NCBI GenBank assembly: GCA_013140705.1
Contig: JABFSH010000025.1
Span: 1 to 64,000, forward strand
DNA length: 64,000 bases
Source of the DNA: Methylococcaceae bacterium
GTDB taxonomy: Bacteria; Pseudomonadota; Gammaproteobacteria; Methylococcales; Methylomonadaceae
Direction: 5' to 3'
This document shows positions 7,005-16,534 of the stretch, piece by piece. The first letter of the stretch is position 1; each line of letters opens with the position of its first letter. The notes under the pieces were generated by a model. That model had not been told where the DNA came from and searched no databases. It saw nothing but the letters and a program-made list of their open reading frames with translations. Position numbers and translations under genes: made by a program.

Positions 7005-9557
7005 ATGTCTATTGCGTACAATCAGGATAAAAAGCCATTGGCAGTATCTGCAAAACTGGCAAGCCTTGAAGGATTGCGGGGAATCGCTTCTCTTTCCGTG
7101 GTGTTTCACCATTTCTTTTATGGATTTTTACCGGCGTTAATCTGGGGTGAAGTTGGAAGTAAAGGACTAATCTGGCCAAAGTTTGAAGAAGCGGTCGCAC
7201 AGACGCCTCTAAACCTGCTTTGGAGTGGCGATTTTGCGGTGATGGTTTTTTTTGTGATGAGTGCTTATGTTTTGACATACAGATACTTTCAAAACTACGA
7301 TCACAATATAGGCAAGTCGTTACAAGATGACGGAGAGTTTCTTCTCTTCTCAGTCATACGCCGATATCCGCGCTTAACTGTACCGATTTTCTTTTCATCA
7401 CTTTGCGTATTATTTTTTTTCAATTTCGGCTTGCTTTACCATAAAGAAGCGGTTATTTACACACATTCATTCGAGTGGCTTTCCTTTCTTTGGGATTTGC
7501 CCAGCGCCTCATTAGCCGACGTTTTTCGAAACACCTTTATTGAAGTGACATTTGCCCCTGAAACACGTTACAACAATGTTTTATGGACGATTTGTATCGA
7601 GTTTTATGGTTCAATGCTGGCTTTCGCCCTCATTGGACTAACCGGCCGATTGCCTTGGCGCTGGATAATCTATCCGCTGGTGATCTGGTGGATCGGCAAC
7701 TCCCCTTATGTCGGGTTTGTTTTGGGAGTAGTCCTAGCCGATTTGCGTTTCGCTCCTAGCTGTACCTTACTGCGCAATTGGTTAGAACGCCCTGTCGTAT
7801 CGTGGTCTGCGGGGCTAACAGGACTTTATCTAGGTTCATTTATCAAGGGCATCGACTGCAGTCAAAGCAACTGGTTTAGTTGGCTTTATCTTCTAGATGG
7901 CGGCTCAATGCCCAATGCCCAATGGACTCATAATTGGGGGGCCTTCCTGTTGCTCACAGCTTTATTGTCTTCTCCAAGCTGGCAACGCGGTTTTTCCAAC
8001 CGTTTTTTTGTCTGGTTGGGACGAATTTCCTTTGCCATGTATTTGATGCACTCCCTGGTGCTTGGCACTTTGTCCGCATGGATCGTCGCTACACTTGGTC
8101 CTACACATAGCTATGGGGAGATCATGGCGCTTACGATTCCCCTGACCTTAGCCACAGTTTTCGTGATCTCTCATCTATTCGCAAAATATATTGATGAACC
8201 GAATGTACGTTTTGGCAGAATTTTGTGTAAAAAACTGTTACAGGCACAGCTCAAACTCAGCCGTATGTACTTGAGCGAATCCTGCACATGGCTTAAAAAA
8301 ACAAACCCAACAGTATTCCCGACTATCGTAGCCGAAACTCAGTCCTGTTGTCGCGTTGAATTTAAAATCGTTACTGCTCTTATCGCGTGTCTCTACATTT
8401 TCCTTTATTCATCTCTAAATCAGGGCATACTATCGCATAATGCCTTAGACTCTTATACACTCCAGGCACAAGCGTGGTGGCATGGCAAAATTGCACTGGA
8501 TCAGGATTATAGTTATCTGGAGCTTGCACACTATAAAAACCATGTGTATGTTAGCTTTCCGCCAACGCCAACCTTACCGCAATTTTTGCTTTTCCCTTTT
8601 TTCGGAAGCGAAACGCCGAACAATTTACTGAATACCATTTATGCACTAACAGGTTTCTATCTGGCCGCTCGCCTTCTGCAGACAAAAACGAGCTGGAAGG
8701 GAATTTCAGTTCCCATTACCGCAGTTTTTGGAAGCAGCCTTCTTCCCTTATCTGTTAATGGCGGCGTTTGGTTTCAAGCGCAGTTGCTGAGTTTTGTCTT
8801 AACTACTCTTGCATTTTTGCTGGTTTATCAAGCAAAAAACAGTACGCCCCGAATTCATCTTGGCTATCTATGCCTGGCTCTATCGGTAGGCTGTAGGCCG
8901 TTCCAAGCTCTCTACTTCCCGATCTTGATATGGATAGTTAACCAATCAAACGATTCCCGAGGAGTTAATAACGCAGAATTTACGTTTTATCTCAAGTCAA
9001 AGAATGCCATTATCCGAAATTTTAAATTTTTTCTGCTACCTTGTATTATTGGAGCGATATTCGCTCGGTATAACTGGGCTCGCTTCGATAACCCTCTGGA
9101 GTTTGGACATATCTATCTTCCAGAATTTCAAAGCGCCGAACTAGGTCAATTTAATCTAAATTACATACCGAAAAACATTCTGAATAGTTTGCAACTTCCA
9201 TTTCTGACTGAAGACGGGCGATTAAGTTTTCCACGTTTCAATGGCATGCTTTTTTTCCTGGCAAACCCAATCATCTTGATTTATTTTTTTAAGCTAAATC
9301 AATGGAAACGCCAGCAGACAGGACTCAACGTTTTAATAATTACCCTAACGCTTATTCATGTCTTGTTGTTGTTGAGTCATCGTACCATGGGCGGATGGCA
9401 ATTTGGCAATCGTTATTTCGCCGATATTATCCCTGCTTTACTACTTTTTCTACGTGCCAATGATTTCAAAGCAAGCAATTACGATATTTTACTTTGCTTT
9501 CTTGGCGTGTCATTGAATGTCTATGGAACATTATGGCTATTCCTTGACTGGCCTTGA
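7005..9557 (+). CDS. Acyltransferase-3 protein fused to a second membrane module
   Basis: About 850 residues from the ATG at 7005. The first ~390 residues are an OafA/YrhL-type acyltransferase 3 domain: SLEGLRGIASLSVVFHHFF holds the catalytic His after the LRG motif, and ten or so membrane helices follow, ending near FAKYIDEPNVRFG. Such enzymes O-acetylate surface sugars. A second polytopic region (about residues 445-850) has a large loop reading DSYTLQAQAWWHGKIALDQD and YVSFPPTPTLPQFLL, reminiscent of GT-C membrane glycosyltransferases of the GT39 kind, and ends with further helices. The fusion is unusual. The second module's activity is not certain. It is convergent with the next acyltransferase gene. 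Confidence 0.7.
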   Translation: MSIAYNQDKKPLAVSAKLASLEGLRGIASLSVVFHHFFYGFLPALIWGEVGSKGLIWPKFEEAVAQTPLNLLWSGDFAVMVFFVMSAYVLTYRYFQNYDHNIGKSLQDDGEFLLFSVIRRYPRLTVPIFFSSLCVLFFFNFGLLYHKEAVIYTHSFEWLSFLWDLPSASLADVFRNTFIEVTFAPETRYNNVLWTICIEFYGSMLAFALIGLTGRLPWRWIIYPLVIWWIGNSPYVGFVLGVVLADLRFAPSCTLLRNWLERPVVSWSAGLTGLYLGSFIKGIDCSQSNWFSWLYLLDGGSMPNAQWTHNWGAFLLLTALLSSPSWQRGFSNRFFVWLGRISFAMYLMHSLVLGTLSAWIVATLGPTHSYGEIMALTIPLTLATVFVISHLFAKYIDEPNVRFGRILCKKLLQAQLKLSRMYLSESCTWLKKTNPTVFPTIVAETQSCCRVEFKIVTALIACLYIFLYSSLNQGILSHNALDSYTLQAQAWWHGKIALDQDYSYLELAHYKNHVYVSFPPTPTLPQFLLFPFFGSETPNNLLNTIYALTGFYLAARLLQTKTSWKGISVPITAVFGSSLLPLSVNGGVWFQAQLLSFVLTTLAFLLVYQAKNSTPRIHLGYLCLALSVGCRPFQALYFPILIWIVNQSNDSRGVNNAEFTFYLKSKNAIIRNFKFFLLPCIIGAIFARYNWARFDNPLEFGHIYLPEFQSAELGQFNLNYIPKNILNSLQLPFLTEDGRLSFPRFNGMLFFLANPIILIYFFKLNQWKRQQTGLNVLIITLTLIHVLLLLSHRTMGGWQFGNRYFADIIPALLLFLRANDFKASNYDILLCFLGVSLNVYGTLWLFLDWP

Positions 9558-9682
9558 GTTAATTTGAATAAAACAATATCCCTCTCGTTCCCGGTCAGAC
9601 CTATAACCGTTAATAACAGTTTAAGAAATCAGCAATTATCATGCAGAGTTGCTTTTGCTACGATGTAATGTCACGACAGAAA

Positions 9683-10777
9683 CTAAGCTCTTTTCAAAAT
9701 GGGCTGCTCGAAAAATCGGGTTATTGTCCATGCAGCCAGGACACTGATTATTGTTGCAAATAGAAAAAACTGCCATTGCCAGGTAGAGTCTTCGTGAGGG
9801 TCGCTACCGAAATAAGCAGGGATTTTCCATTCAATCAGTTTACGGCCAATTATTTGATGCCAAATATAGAAGTTATATGAAATTGTCGCCATAAAACGAA
9901 ACATTGAATTAGCGATGAACTTTTTCAAAAAAGCATTGGAGTATTGGAGACTCAGCGTCATGATTAGAAAGTTCAATACGAGCCACGGCCTATATTTGAT
10001 CAGCCATGCATCACGACTAATCTGATAACGCGCCTCATAATAGTTAAAAAGTAAAGCAAGAAAACAGGCAATGGAAGCGATTGCAACCATGCTGATTAAC
10101 AGTCTGACATTTGCCGTTTCCATTTTCCCACGAAGTTTGGATGAAATATCCGCCGCTAATATACCTCCGAGGAAAAAATCCATAAACCCTGGAAATTGAT
10201 TTAACCTAAAGCTGTCGATATTTGCGGGTGCTACAAATCCCCAATACCATCGATAAGCATTGGCAATCCACCAAACTACTATGCTGGTAAAGATGGGATA
10301 TCGTCTGTAAAACCAGACGATTACCGGGAAAATACAGTAAAATTGTACTTCAATGCCTAAACTCCATAACACGCCATTAATCGAACCGTAAGTTTCGGGC
10401 CACCAAGTATGAATGAAAAGAAGGTGGGTTATGATGTCGTGTATGCTGGCTTTGAATACAGGTGCAAGTATCGCGATACAAAGCAGGTAAGATGGGACTA
10501 TCTTGAAAAACCGCCGTCGCCAGTAATGAAGCCAGTTGAAGTTGGTGAGATTGCGTGTTAATGGGTGGAAAAGGCAAAACCCACTTAGAAAAAAAAACAA
10601 TTCCACACCGATAAATCCGGAATTGGTAATGAAATCCAGCGTGTAGTAGTGACCAAAAATCGTGATAGATTGCGACCACCAGCTTAACTCCCAGAAATGG
10701 AGACCAAGCACCAACAATATAGCCACGCCCCGAAGGCCGTCTAATATATCTATTCTATTCCTTGAGTTCTGATTCAT
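9683..10777 (-). CDS. Acyltransferase 3 family membrane protein
   Basis: About 364 residues from the ATG at 10777. A GTG at 10834 would add 19 residues, but the conserved core starts right after the ATG (IDILDGLRGVAILLVLGLHF, with the catalytic His after the LRG motif). A second family landmark is SGFIGVELFFFLSGFCLF. Around ten hydrophobic helices run to the C-terminal FFEQPILKRA. Probably an O-acyltransferase of the OafA/NodX type acting on a surface polysaccharide or lipid-linked glycan. It has no fused domain, unlike its plus-strand neighbour. The region upstream holds a decayed gene on the same strand. Confidence 0.85.
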   Translation of the reverse strand: MNQNSRNRIDILDGLRGVAILLVLGLHFWELSWWSQSITIFGHYYTLDFITNSGFIGVELFFFLSGFCLFHPLTRNLTNFNWLHYWRRRFFKIVPSYLLCIAILAPVFKASIHDIITHLLFIHTWWPETYGSINGVLWSLGIEVQFYCIFPVIVWFYRRYPIFTSIVVWWIANAYRWYWGFVAPANIDSFRLNQFPGFMDFFLGGILAADISSKLRGKMETANVRLLISMVAIASIACFLALLFNYYEARYQISRDAWLIKYRPWLVLNFLIMTLSLQYSNAFLKKFIANSMFRFMATISYNFYIWHQIIGRKLIEWKIPAYFGSDPHEDSTWQWQFFLFATIISVLAAWTITRFFEQPILKRA

Positions 10778-10811
10778 AGCTTTGACTAAATTTCCATAAA
10801 GATTTAGATTT

Positions 10812-11511
10812 TTATTGATGAAACGGGCCTGCACCCAAATCGCATGATCGATCGTTATATATACTCTTTGGATTGACGGCCCATTGTGCTCTGATAGTGG
10901 GATGAGCTTTAACCGCGCTATAACTCAAATTCGTCCAATAATACACTGGAAACTTCATCTCACCAGCTTCCCAGAAGAATTGCATAGAATCTTTTAGCTC
11001 CTGTTCCCGTTAAAAAATTATAGGCAATTGCAATTCATGCATAGATAATCGATGCGCAATATAATATTTCTTGATAGTACGGTTTAACCACCAATTTATA
11101 ATTTTAGCTGACTTCACTTGATAGGGTTTAGTAAATCGACTTGGCCAAAGCCCACTACTTTTAGCTGTTTCGTTAGCTTTTGATGGGCATAGGCATACCT
11201 AAATAAATAATCAATATAATACAAAACCGTCATTATTTTGTTATCGGGTACGGATTCATGTCATGAAAAAGATATGCTATATCTGGAACCACCATGTCAA
11301 CCATCGATAACCTTAAGAAAAAACCTTAAGCAAACATTTCAATTAACCAGTTTTTCGACGGTTCTGCAAAAATATTTGGACGAATAACTCGACTTCTAGA
11401 ATAATACATAGACCCATCAGATTTGGTGTGTTACGGTCGAATACTCGTTGAAACTTGCACAATGGCAAGGACATTTCGTCTGGAAGGGCAATCCAGTTTA
11501 AACTTAATCAT
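10812..11511 (-). pseudogene. Decayed minus-strand gene with several stops and frameshifts
   Basis: The apparent gap between the acyltransferase and the GtrA-GtrB gene is full of protein-like text on the minus strand, broken into frames. From an ATG at 11511 one frame reads MIKFKLDCPSRRNVLAIVQV, then, past a TAA, SRVIRPNIFAEPSKNWLIEM, then, past another TAA, VDMVVPDIAYLFHDMNPYP. Other frames continue with KIMTVLYYIDYLFRYAYAHQ, AKIINWWLNRTIKKYYIAHR, ELKDSMQFFWEAGEMKFPVY and WAVNPKSIYNDRSCDLGAGP, ending at TAA 10812-10814. The total is about 230 codons. I do not recognise the family; the surroundings suggest a glycan-related enzyme. Codon by codon continuity across frames argues for a recent loss. 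Confidence 0.6.
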
Positions 11512-11768
11512 ACAAACACTTTTAATAATAAGTAGCTGCTGATTAGGTTTGATTCATTAACAATTTTTGGGCGAATTAAAAGTAACCAGTAACCTTTATT
11601 AAAAATACTGTTATTACAATGAGTGTAGGAATTTAATTAAAACCGTCTATTTAAAACTTAAGGCGCTTAAAATTGCCACTATAGACTTCATGTTAATTCT
11701 CCTGTTACCAGTCTCTGCTCGAACCCCATCGTTTTGAATTGGTTATATAACCAAGAAGGAAAATTTAG
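11512..11768. other. AT-rich leader before the GtrA-GtrB gene
   Basis: No coding signal seen. The 3' end contains AGAAGGA (about 11754-11760), a good ribosome binding site for the ATG at 11769. A promoter probably lies here, but no box is clear enough to name. Confidence 0.35.
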
Positions 11769-13130
11769 ATGACGGCAATCCGTTTTATACTCGTAGGTGT
11801 TGTTAATACTCTTGTTGGCTTAGGTACCATCTATGCGGCCATGTATTTTTTCAGTTTCGGAATTAAGTCTGCAAACTTGGTTGGTTACCTAGTCGGCATC
11901 ATCGTAAGTTTCACCTTAAATAAAAAATGGACATTCAAAAATCGTGACGGAGTTGGAACAAGCTTGGTCCGTTTCCTTGTAGTCACGGGTGTCGCCTATG
12001 TTGCGAACCTGGAGACAGTCATTCTTTCCGTTTCTTATTTAAATATAAGCCCTTATTTGGCGCAGTTTTTGGGGGTATTCCCTTATACCATTATCGGTTA
12101 TCTTGGATGTAAGTTTTTTGCATTCCCTAATAAAAAGGTATCTGCCTCAAGATTGATTTCTGCCGTTACTACAATAAAAAAACGCCCCACACAGTTACTC
12201 AATTTGGCTATTGTGATTCCCTGCTATAACGAAGAAGAAGTTTTAACAGAAACCAACAGTAGATTACTCGAATTGATGAAGTCAATGAAGACGACTGGTC
12301 TTATATCAGAAAATAGCGGCGTCTACTATGTTGACGATGGCAGTCGAGACAGGACTTGGGAGCTTATATCAAACTTTCATTCTGAAAATCCATTTGTGCA
12401 TGGCGTTAAGCTATCCCGAAATCGAGGTCACCAGAATGCCTTACTTGCGGGTCTTTTCAGTGCAGAAGGTGACGCTATTGTTTCAATTGACGCAGATCTA
12501 CAAGATGACATTAAAGTAATAATAGACATGGTGTGTCGATACAACGACGGCTATGACATTATTTATGGGGTTAGATCATCTCGAAAAAGCGATACGTTTT
12601 TCAAACGTATGACTGCGCAATTGTATTACAAGGTATTAAAATTGATGGGTGTTGATCTTGTTTACAATCATGCAGATTACCGATTGATGAGTCGAAGGGT
12701 TATTGATTGTCTTAATAAATTTAAGGAAGTCAATTTGTTTCTACGCGGAATTATTCCGCAACTGGGCTTTCCTGCAACAACAGTTTTTTACGAACGAAAC
12801 GAACGATTTGCAGGCGAATCTAAATATCCGCTTGGAAAAATGCTGGCTCTTGCAACCGATGGAATTACTTCCTTTAGTGTCGTGCCACTCCGGATGATTA
12901 CCTGGCTTGGACTGTTTGTTAGCATAGCCAGTGTGGTAGTGATTGTTTGGATTTTACTTGATAAATTTGTTATGCATACCGTAGTTCCCGGATGGACATC
13001 AACAGTACTGCCTATTTATTTTTTGGGCGGAGTACAATTACTCAGTGTTGGCATATTAGGCGAATATCTCTCTAAAATCTATATGGAAACCAAGCAGCGA
13101 CCCCTCTATTTTATTGAAGAGGAAATTTAA
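11769..13130 (+). CDS. GtrA-GtrB fusion: flippase-like domain plus polyprenyl-phosphate glycosyltransferase
   Basis: 453 residues. Residues 1-125 are a GtrA-like four-helix membrane domain (RFILVGVVNTLVGLGTIYAA, VSFTLNKKWTFK, GYLGCKFFAF), a family thought to help flip undecaprenyl-linked sugars. Residues ~145-380 are a GT2 enzyme of the GtrB/DPM-synthase type: LAIVIPCYNEEE, VDDGSRDRTW near residue 188, SRNRGHQNALLAG, and DADLQDD near 241 for metal and nucleotide-sugar binding. Two C-terminal helices (about 380-445) complete the GtrB architecture. It would make a polyprenyl-phosphate-sugar donor and help present it to GT-C enzymes such as those encoded nearby. GtrA and GtrB are more often separate genes. 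Confidence 0.88.
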   Translation: MTAIRFILVGVVNTLVGLGTIYAAMYFFSFGIKSANLVGYLVGIIVSFTLNKKWTFKNRDGVGTSLVRFLVVTGVAYVANLETVILSVSYLNISPYLAQFLGVFPYTIIGYLGCKFFAFPNKKVSASRLISAVTTIKKRPTQLLNLAIVIPCYNEEEVLTETNSRLLELMKSMKTTGLISENSGVYYVDDGSRDRTWELISNFHSENPFVHGVKLSRNRGHQNALLAGLFSAEGDAIVSIDADLQDDIKVIIDMVCRYNDGYDIIYGVRSSRKSDTFFKRMTAQLYYKVLKLMGVDLVYNHADYRLMSRRVIDCLNKFKEVNLFLRGIIPQLGFPATTVFYERNERFAGESKYPLGKMLALATDGITSFSVVPLRMITWLGLFVSIASVVVIVWILLDKFVMHTVVPGWTSTVLPIYFLGGVQLLSVGILGEYLSKIYMETKQRPLYFIEEEI

Positions 13131-13228
13131 AGCGATTTTGGTACGAGTAAAGTTTCCTTTCAAATTTTTATATCTAACCACATGATTCGTTAAAGTTATA
13201 TTAGCCACCTTGTTAACCATTTAGACAA

Positions 13229-13250
13229 CACCCACCATTAATGGTGGGTG
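13229..13250. terminator. Perfect palindrome between convergent genes, probable bidirectional terminator
   Basis: CACCCACCATT (13229-13239) is followed immediately by its exact reverse complement AATGGTGGGTG (13240-13250). It lies between the 3' ends of the GtrA-GtrB gene (plus) and the PMT-type gene (minus), as expected for a shared terminator, though no strong T-run follows. Confidence 0.6.
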
Positions 13251-13307
13251 GCAACCAAAACGAATCAAGCTCAAGTAAGCCAGAAAAAAACCTTGCTATC
13301 TTTCCTT

Positions 13308-14783
13308 TTATCTCCAGCTTGGTAGCGCATAATACAGGGAATCCATGAAATCATTCTTAAGATACATGCCGGTGTTGTGTGGAAAGAACAAGACAAACCA
13401 CAGCGAGGCAGCGCTTAAAACAAACACTTGCAGCCAGCGTAAGCCCGGGGTTTGACTATCACGTAAATTTTTCAACCAAAGCGCCAGAATAATGCACAGA
13501 AGCGGAACCGCCGGTAAATAATGATAAAACAACATCATTCGAGGTGAAAATAACCAAGGTACCCAAAGCATGAAATACGCCAATACGATAAAGCCCCTTT
13601 GCCAGCCAAGCTCTCCTTTCTCGAACACCAGACGCCAAAGGTTCCATAATACGGCGAAAAACCCGAAATAAAGTATCACTGCGTTACCGAGGTTATAGAT
13701 ACAGGCTACCTTATTAGGTACTGAGGCATCTACATACATATAGATAGGCCGCAGATCAAAAAGCCATTGCCAGGGAGTTGACTGGTAGGGATGGGTGGCT
13801 TTTAGCCCACTGTGATACCACCACATTTGTTTCTGCAATTCCACGAATTGACTCCAGTCATACCCCATATAAAAGTATTGGGTATAGGAAGCCAGATAAA
13901 CCAGCACGGGTATCAACCCCAAGGCCCAGATAAAATCAAAACGAAACTCGGGCAATATTACTTGGTTCACAGCGGAAATAAATGAGGCCTTTGAACGAGT
14001 TCGGAAAGGATAGCTGGGCAATTCGTTTAGAGTATCCAGACGAACCAGGGCTTTCCAAAGCAACAAGCGGGTATTATCAGCCAGCCATAGGGGCAATATT
14101 AAACCGGAACAAGTTCTTGCAATCAAATCAATAGCAATAATGATGAACAAATAAAGGGCAGACCATTTCGTAGCCAGAGCTAACCCTAGGCCTAAACCGG
14201 TCAGATAGAGGTATTTCAATGATTGAGGTGATTTTCGCCAGCGCACATAGGCAATAAAAGTCAGCAACATGAAAAACACTAAATAGCTGTCATTCATGGC
14301 AACGCGTGATTGTGTCAGATACAGCCCCTCCAGGCTAAGTAACCCCATTGCCGTCAAAGCCAGGCTAAGTGAACCAAATAACTCGAAAGCCAATACCGCC
14401 GTGGCAACAATACCTAATGTCCCTAATACCACCGAACCAACGCGCCACCCAAAAGAATTTTCGCCAAAGATACCCATCATGCCAGCCATGATCAATTTGG
14501 ACAAGGGGGGATGGGTCCATTCAAATGCGCGATTTTCAGGCGATTTGGCCCAAGGATCATAAGCTCTTTTATCGCCATGCAGATAAACGGTAGCGGTAAA
14601 ACCATGATAAATCTCGTCAAAATAAAAGTCTTTTGGAAAATCGAGGCGATACAGCTTTGCAAACACACCCAAAACCAGGATAGTCAGAAAAATGGCCACC
14701 ATAATTTTACTGGCCATCAAATTTCTATAAAATCCACCCGCTGAGGCTGACTCTATAGATTCTTGTTTGGTAACTATATTCAT
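13308..14783 (-). CDS. PMT-type (GT39) membrane glycosyltransferase
   Basis: About 491 residues from the ATG at 14783; a TTG at 14798 is an alternative start. Phospholipid-carrier-dependent glycosyltransferase of the protein O-mannosyltransferase family. The first periplasmic loop contains KDFYFDEIYHGFTATVYLHG with the catalytic Asp-Glu pair, and EWTHPPLSKLIMAGM is a family landmark. Roughly ten membrane segments follow. Long loops carry the GYDWSQFVELQKQMWWYHSG region, and the end resembles the PMT four-helix C-terminal part. It would move a sugar, often mannose, from a polyprenyl-phosphate carrier to a periplasmic protein or glycan. The GtrA-GtrB fusion next door could supply the donor. Confidence 0.85.
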   Translation of the reverse strand: MNIVTKQESIESASAGGFYRNLMASKIMVAIFLTILVLGVFAKLYRLDFPKDFYFDEIYHGFTATVYLHGDKRAYDPWAKSPENRAFEWTHPPLSKLIMAGMMGIFGENSFGWRVGSVVLGTLGIVATAVLAFELFGSLSLALTAMGLLSLEGLYLTQSRVAMNDSYLVFFMLLTFIAYVRWRKSPQSLKYLYLTGLGLGLALATKWSALYLFIIIAIDLIARTCSGLILPLWLADNTRLLLWKALVRLDTLNELPSYPFRTRSKASFISAVNQVILPEFRFDFIWALGLIPVLVYLASYTQYFYMGYDWSQFVELQKQMWWYHSGLKATHPYQSTPWQWLFDLRPIYMYVDASVPNKVACIYNLGNAVILYFGFFAVLWNLWRLVFEKGELGWQRGFIVLAYFMLWVPWLFSPRMMLFYHYLPAVPLLCIILALWLKNLRDSQTPGLRWLQVFVLSAASLWFVLFFPHNTGMYLKNDFMDSLYYALPSWR

Positions 14784-15097
14784 ATCGAAAACTTCCAAAT
14801 GAGCGACGCTATACTGAATCTGTTTTAATTTAACTGTTTAACTTTGAGCGTGAAAGTTCGTCGATTTGCATTAGTTATCAGTTTTTGTGATATTCGAAAA
14901 AATTTCATTTCCCGGGGCGAAACATCTGTTTCATGAACGTTAGTGTGAAATAAGCGCTTAAAATCCATATGGACGAAAAGAGTCTTTCCGCCGGGTAAGG
15001 ATTGGGTGATGGAAAATGCGATCAATATAACTCGTTGATTTCATGATCTCAAGTTTAGTTCTTAATTCATTTTGCGCATGATTATCCTAACAACCCA

Positions 15098-16441
15098 TCA
15101 AACACCATACGATTTGCGCTTACGCCAGAAAGTTGCCCTGCTCATTCCCATCAATTGCGCAGCCGTTGTCACCGCACCTTTGCTTTGCTCCAATGCCTGA
15201 CAAATTGCAAGCTTCTCTTCGGCCGGTGACAGAGGACTTGCTTGCCGAATCTGAATTTTGACGGCACTCGACTCTCTGAATTCAGGTGGTAACTCTGATA
15301 AACGTAAAGTGGAGCCTCTGCCGACAGCAAACGCATATTCGACAATATTGTGTAGTTCTCTGACATTACCCGGCCATCGGTAGTCCAGTAACACGCGCAT
15401 GGCTTGCGGATCAATTTTTTCAATCTTCCTAAGATTGGCGGCATTATGTAGATGGATAAAATGCCAAATCAATAAGCTGATATCTTCCCTTCGTTCATGC
15501 AGCGGCGGAATAAAAATGGGAACCACTCTCAGCCGGTACATGAGGTCTTCGCGAAAATGTCCTGTTTTAACTTCTTCGCGAAGAGAGCGGTGGGTCGCGG
15601 CGACGATACGCACATCAACCGCAATTGAACGATCACCACCAACCGGTATATAGTTTCGTTCCTGAATGACTCTCAGTAGCTTGGCCTGCAACTCAAGGGG
15701 CAGTTCTGCAACTTCATCCAGAAATAACGTGCCGCCATGAGCCCGTTGAAACAAACCCTGATGATCTTTAATCGCTCCGGTAAATGCCCCGCGCACATGG
15801 CCGAACAACTCGCTTTCGAGCAAATTGCTGGACAGCGCCGCACAATTGATTGCTAGAAAAGGGGCGTTTTGTCTGGCGCTCAGGTTATGAATTGCCCTGG
15901 CAACCAGCTCTTTCCCGGCCCCACTTTCGCCTCTGACCAATACCGTTGCCTCTGTTTCGGCCGCATTTTGAATAATCTGGAAAACATTACGCATCGCGGG
16001 TGAACGGCTGATAATGCCATGGAAGCTTTGGTTCGACCAAACTGAAGCTTTAGACGCTATCGCGTCAAGAGCCTGCTCAGAATTGGTAACCAATAAACCA
16101 ACTCCACCCACAAATAATCCAGACTTGTCCCGTAAAATCCGGACGAATTTTTCAACAGGGATGGCATCCGCCCCTGCTAATATTTTTACATCAAGTTCAC
16201 GAAGATTGTTATCTTCCGTAATTTCACATCCGGGCACACAGGTTATTCCGGTCACTTTTTCGCCGTCCAGCCCGGATAGCCTCTCCATTCCTCGGCTCCA
16301 ATAACGAACCTTCTGATCCTGGTCGACAATATAAAAACAGTTCGCATCACACAGATCAAGCATTTTGAAAAAAAGCTCAGTGCTATCGAATTGTGCCAAC
16401 CATTTGCGGTTGTTTTCTAAAAAAGACACAGATTTGGTCAT
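15098..16441 (-). CDS. Sigma-54-dependent activator with Cys-bearing PAS domain
   Basis: 447-residue NtrC-type enhancer-binding protein. Residues ~20-130 look like a PAS sensor ([33 protein letters not shown]) with two CX3C pairs, C31/C35 and C68/C72, which could bind a metal or sense redox; that role is inference. The AAA+ module has Walker A GESGAGKE (171-178), the sigma-54 contact loop GAFTGA (218-223) and [13 protein letters not shown]. The C-terminal Fis-type helix-turn-helix is [17 protein letters not shown]. The stand-alone PAS replaces a response-regulator receiver, so it is not part of a classical two-component pair. The TauE/SafE permease gene lies 93 bases upstream on the same strand and is a candidate partner. 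Confidence 0.93.
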   Translation of the reverse strand: MTKSVSFLENNRKWLAQFDSTELFFKMLDLCDANCFYIVDQDQKVRYWSRGMERLSGLDGEKVTGITCVPGCEITEDNNLRELDVKILAGADAIPVEKFVRILRDKSGLFVGGVGLLVTNSEQALDAIASKASVWSNQSFHGIISRSPAMRNVFQIIQNAAETEATVLVRGESGAGKELVARAIHNLSARQNAPFLAINCAALSSNLLESELFGHVRGAFTGAIKDHQGLFQRAHGGTLFLDEVAELPLELQAKLLRVIQERNYIPVGGDRSIAVDVRIVAATHRSLREEVKTGHFREDLMYRLRVVPIFIPPLHERREDISLLIWHFIHLHNAANLRKIEKIDPQAMRVLLDYRWPGNVRELHNIVEYAFAVGRGSTLRLSELPPEFRESSAVKIQIRQASPLSPAEEKLAICQALEQSKGAVTTAAQLMGMSRATFWRKRKSYGV

Positions 16442-16534
16442 AGTTTGTACTAAATCAGAATATTTTTAAACAAGCACCAGTTGAAGGTTTGCACCAGGTA
16501 ATGAGGCATTGGCAGACCGTTCAGCAGCAACAAA

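Noticed and set aside
14825-15025. 66-codon minus-strand frame
   Set aside because: No family features and no ribosome binding site; the intervening gap is probably promoter DNA.
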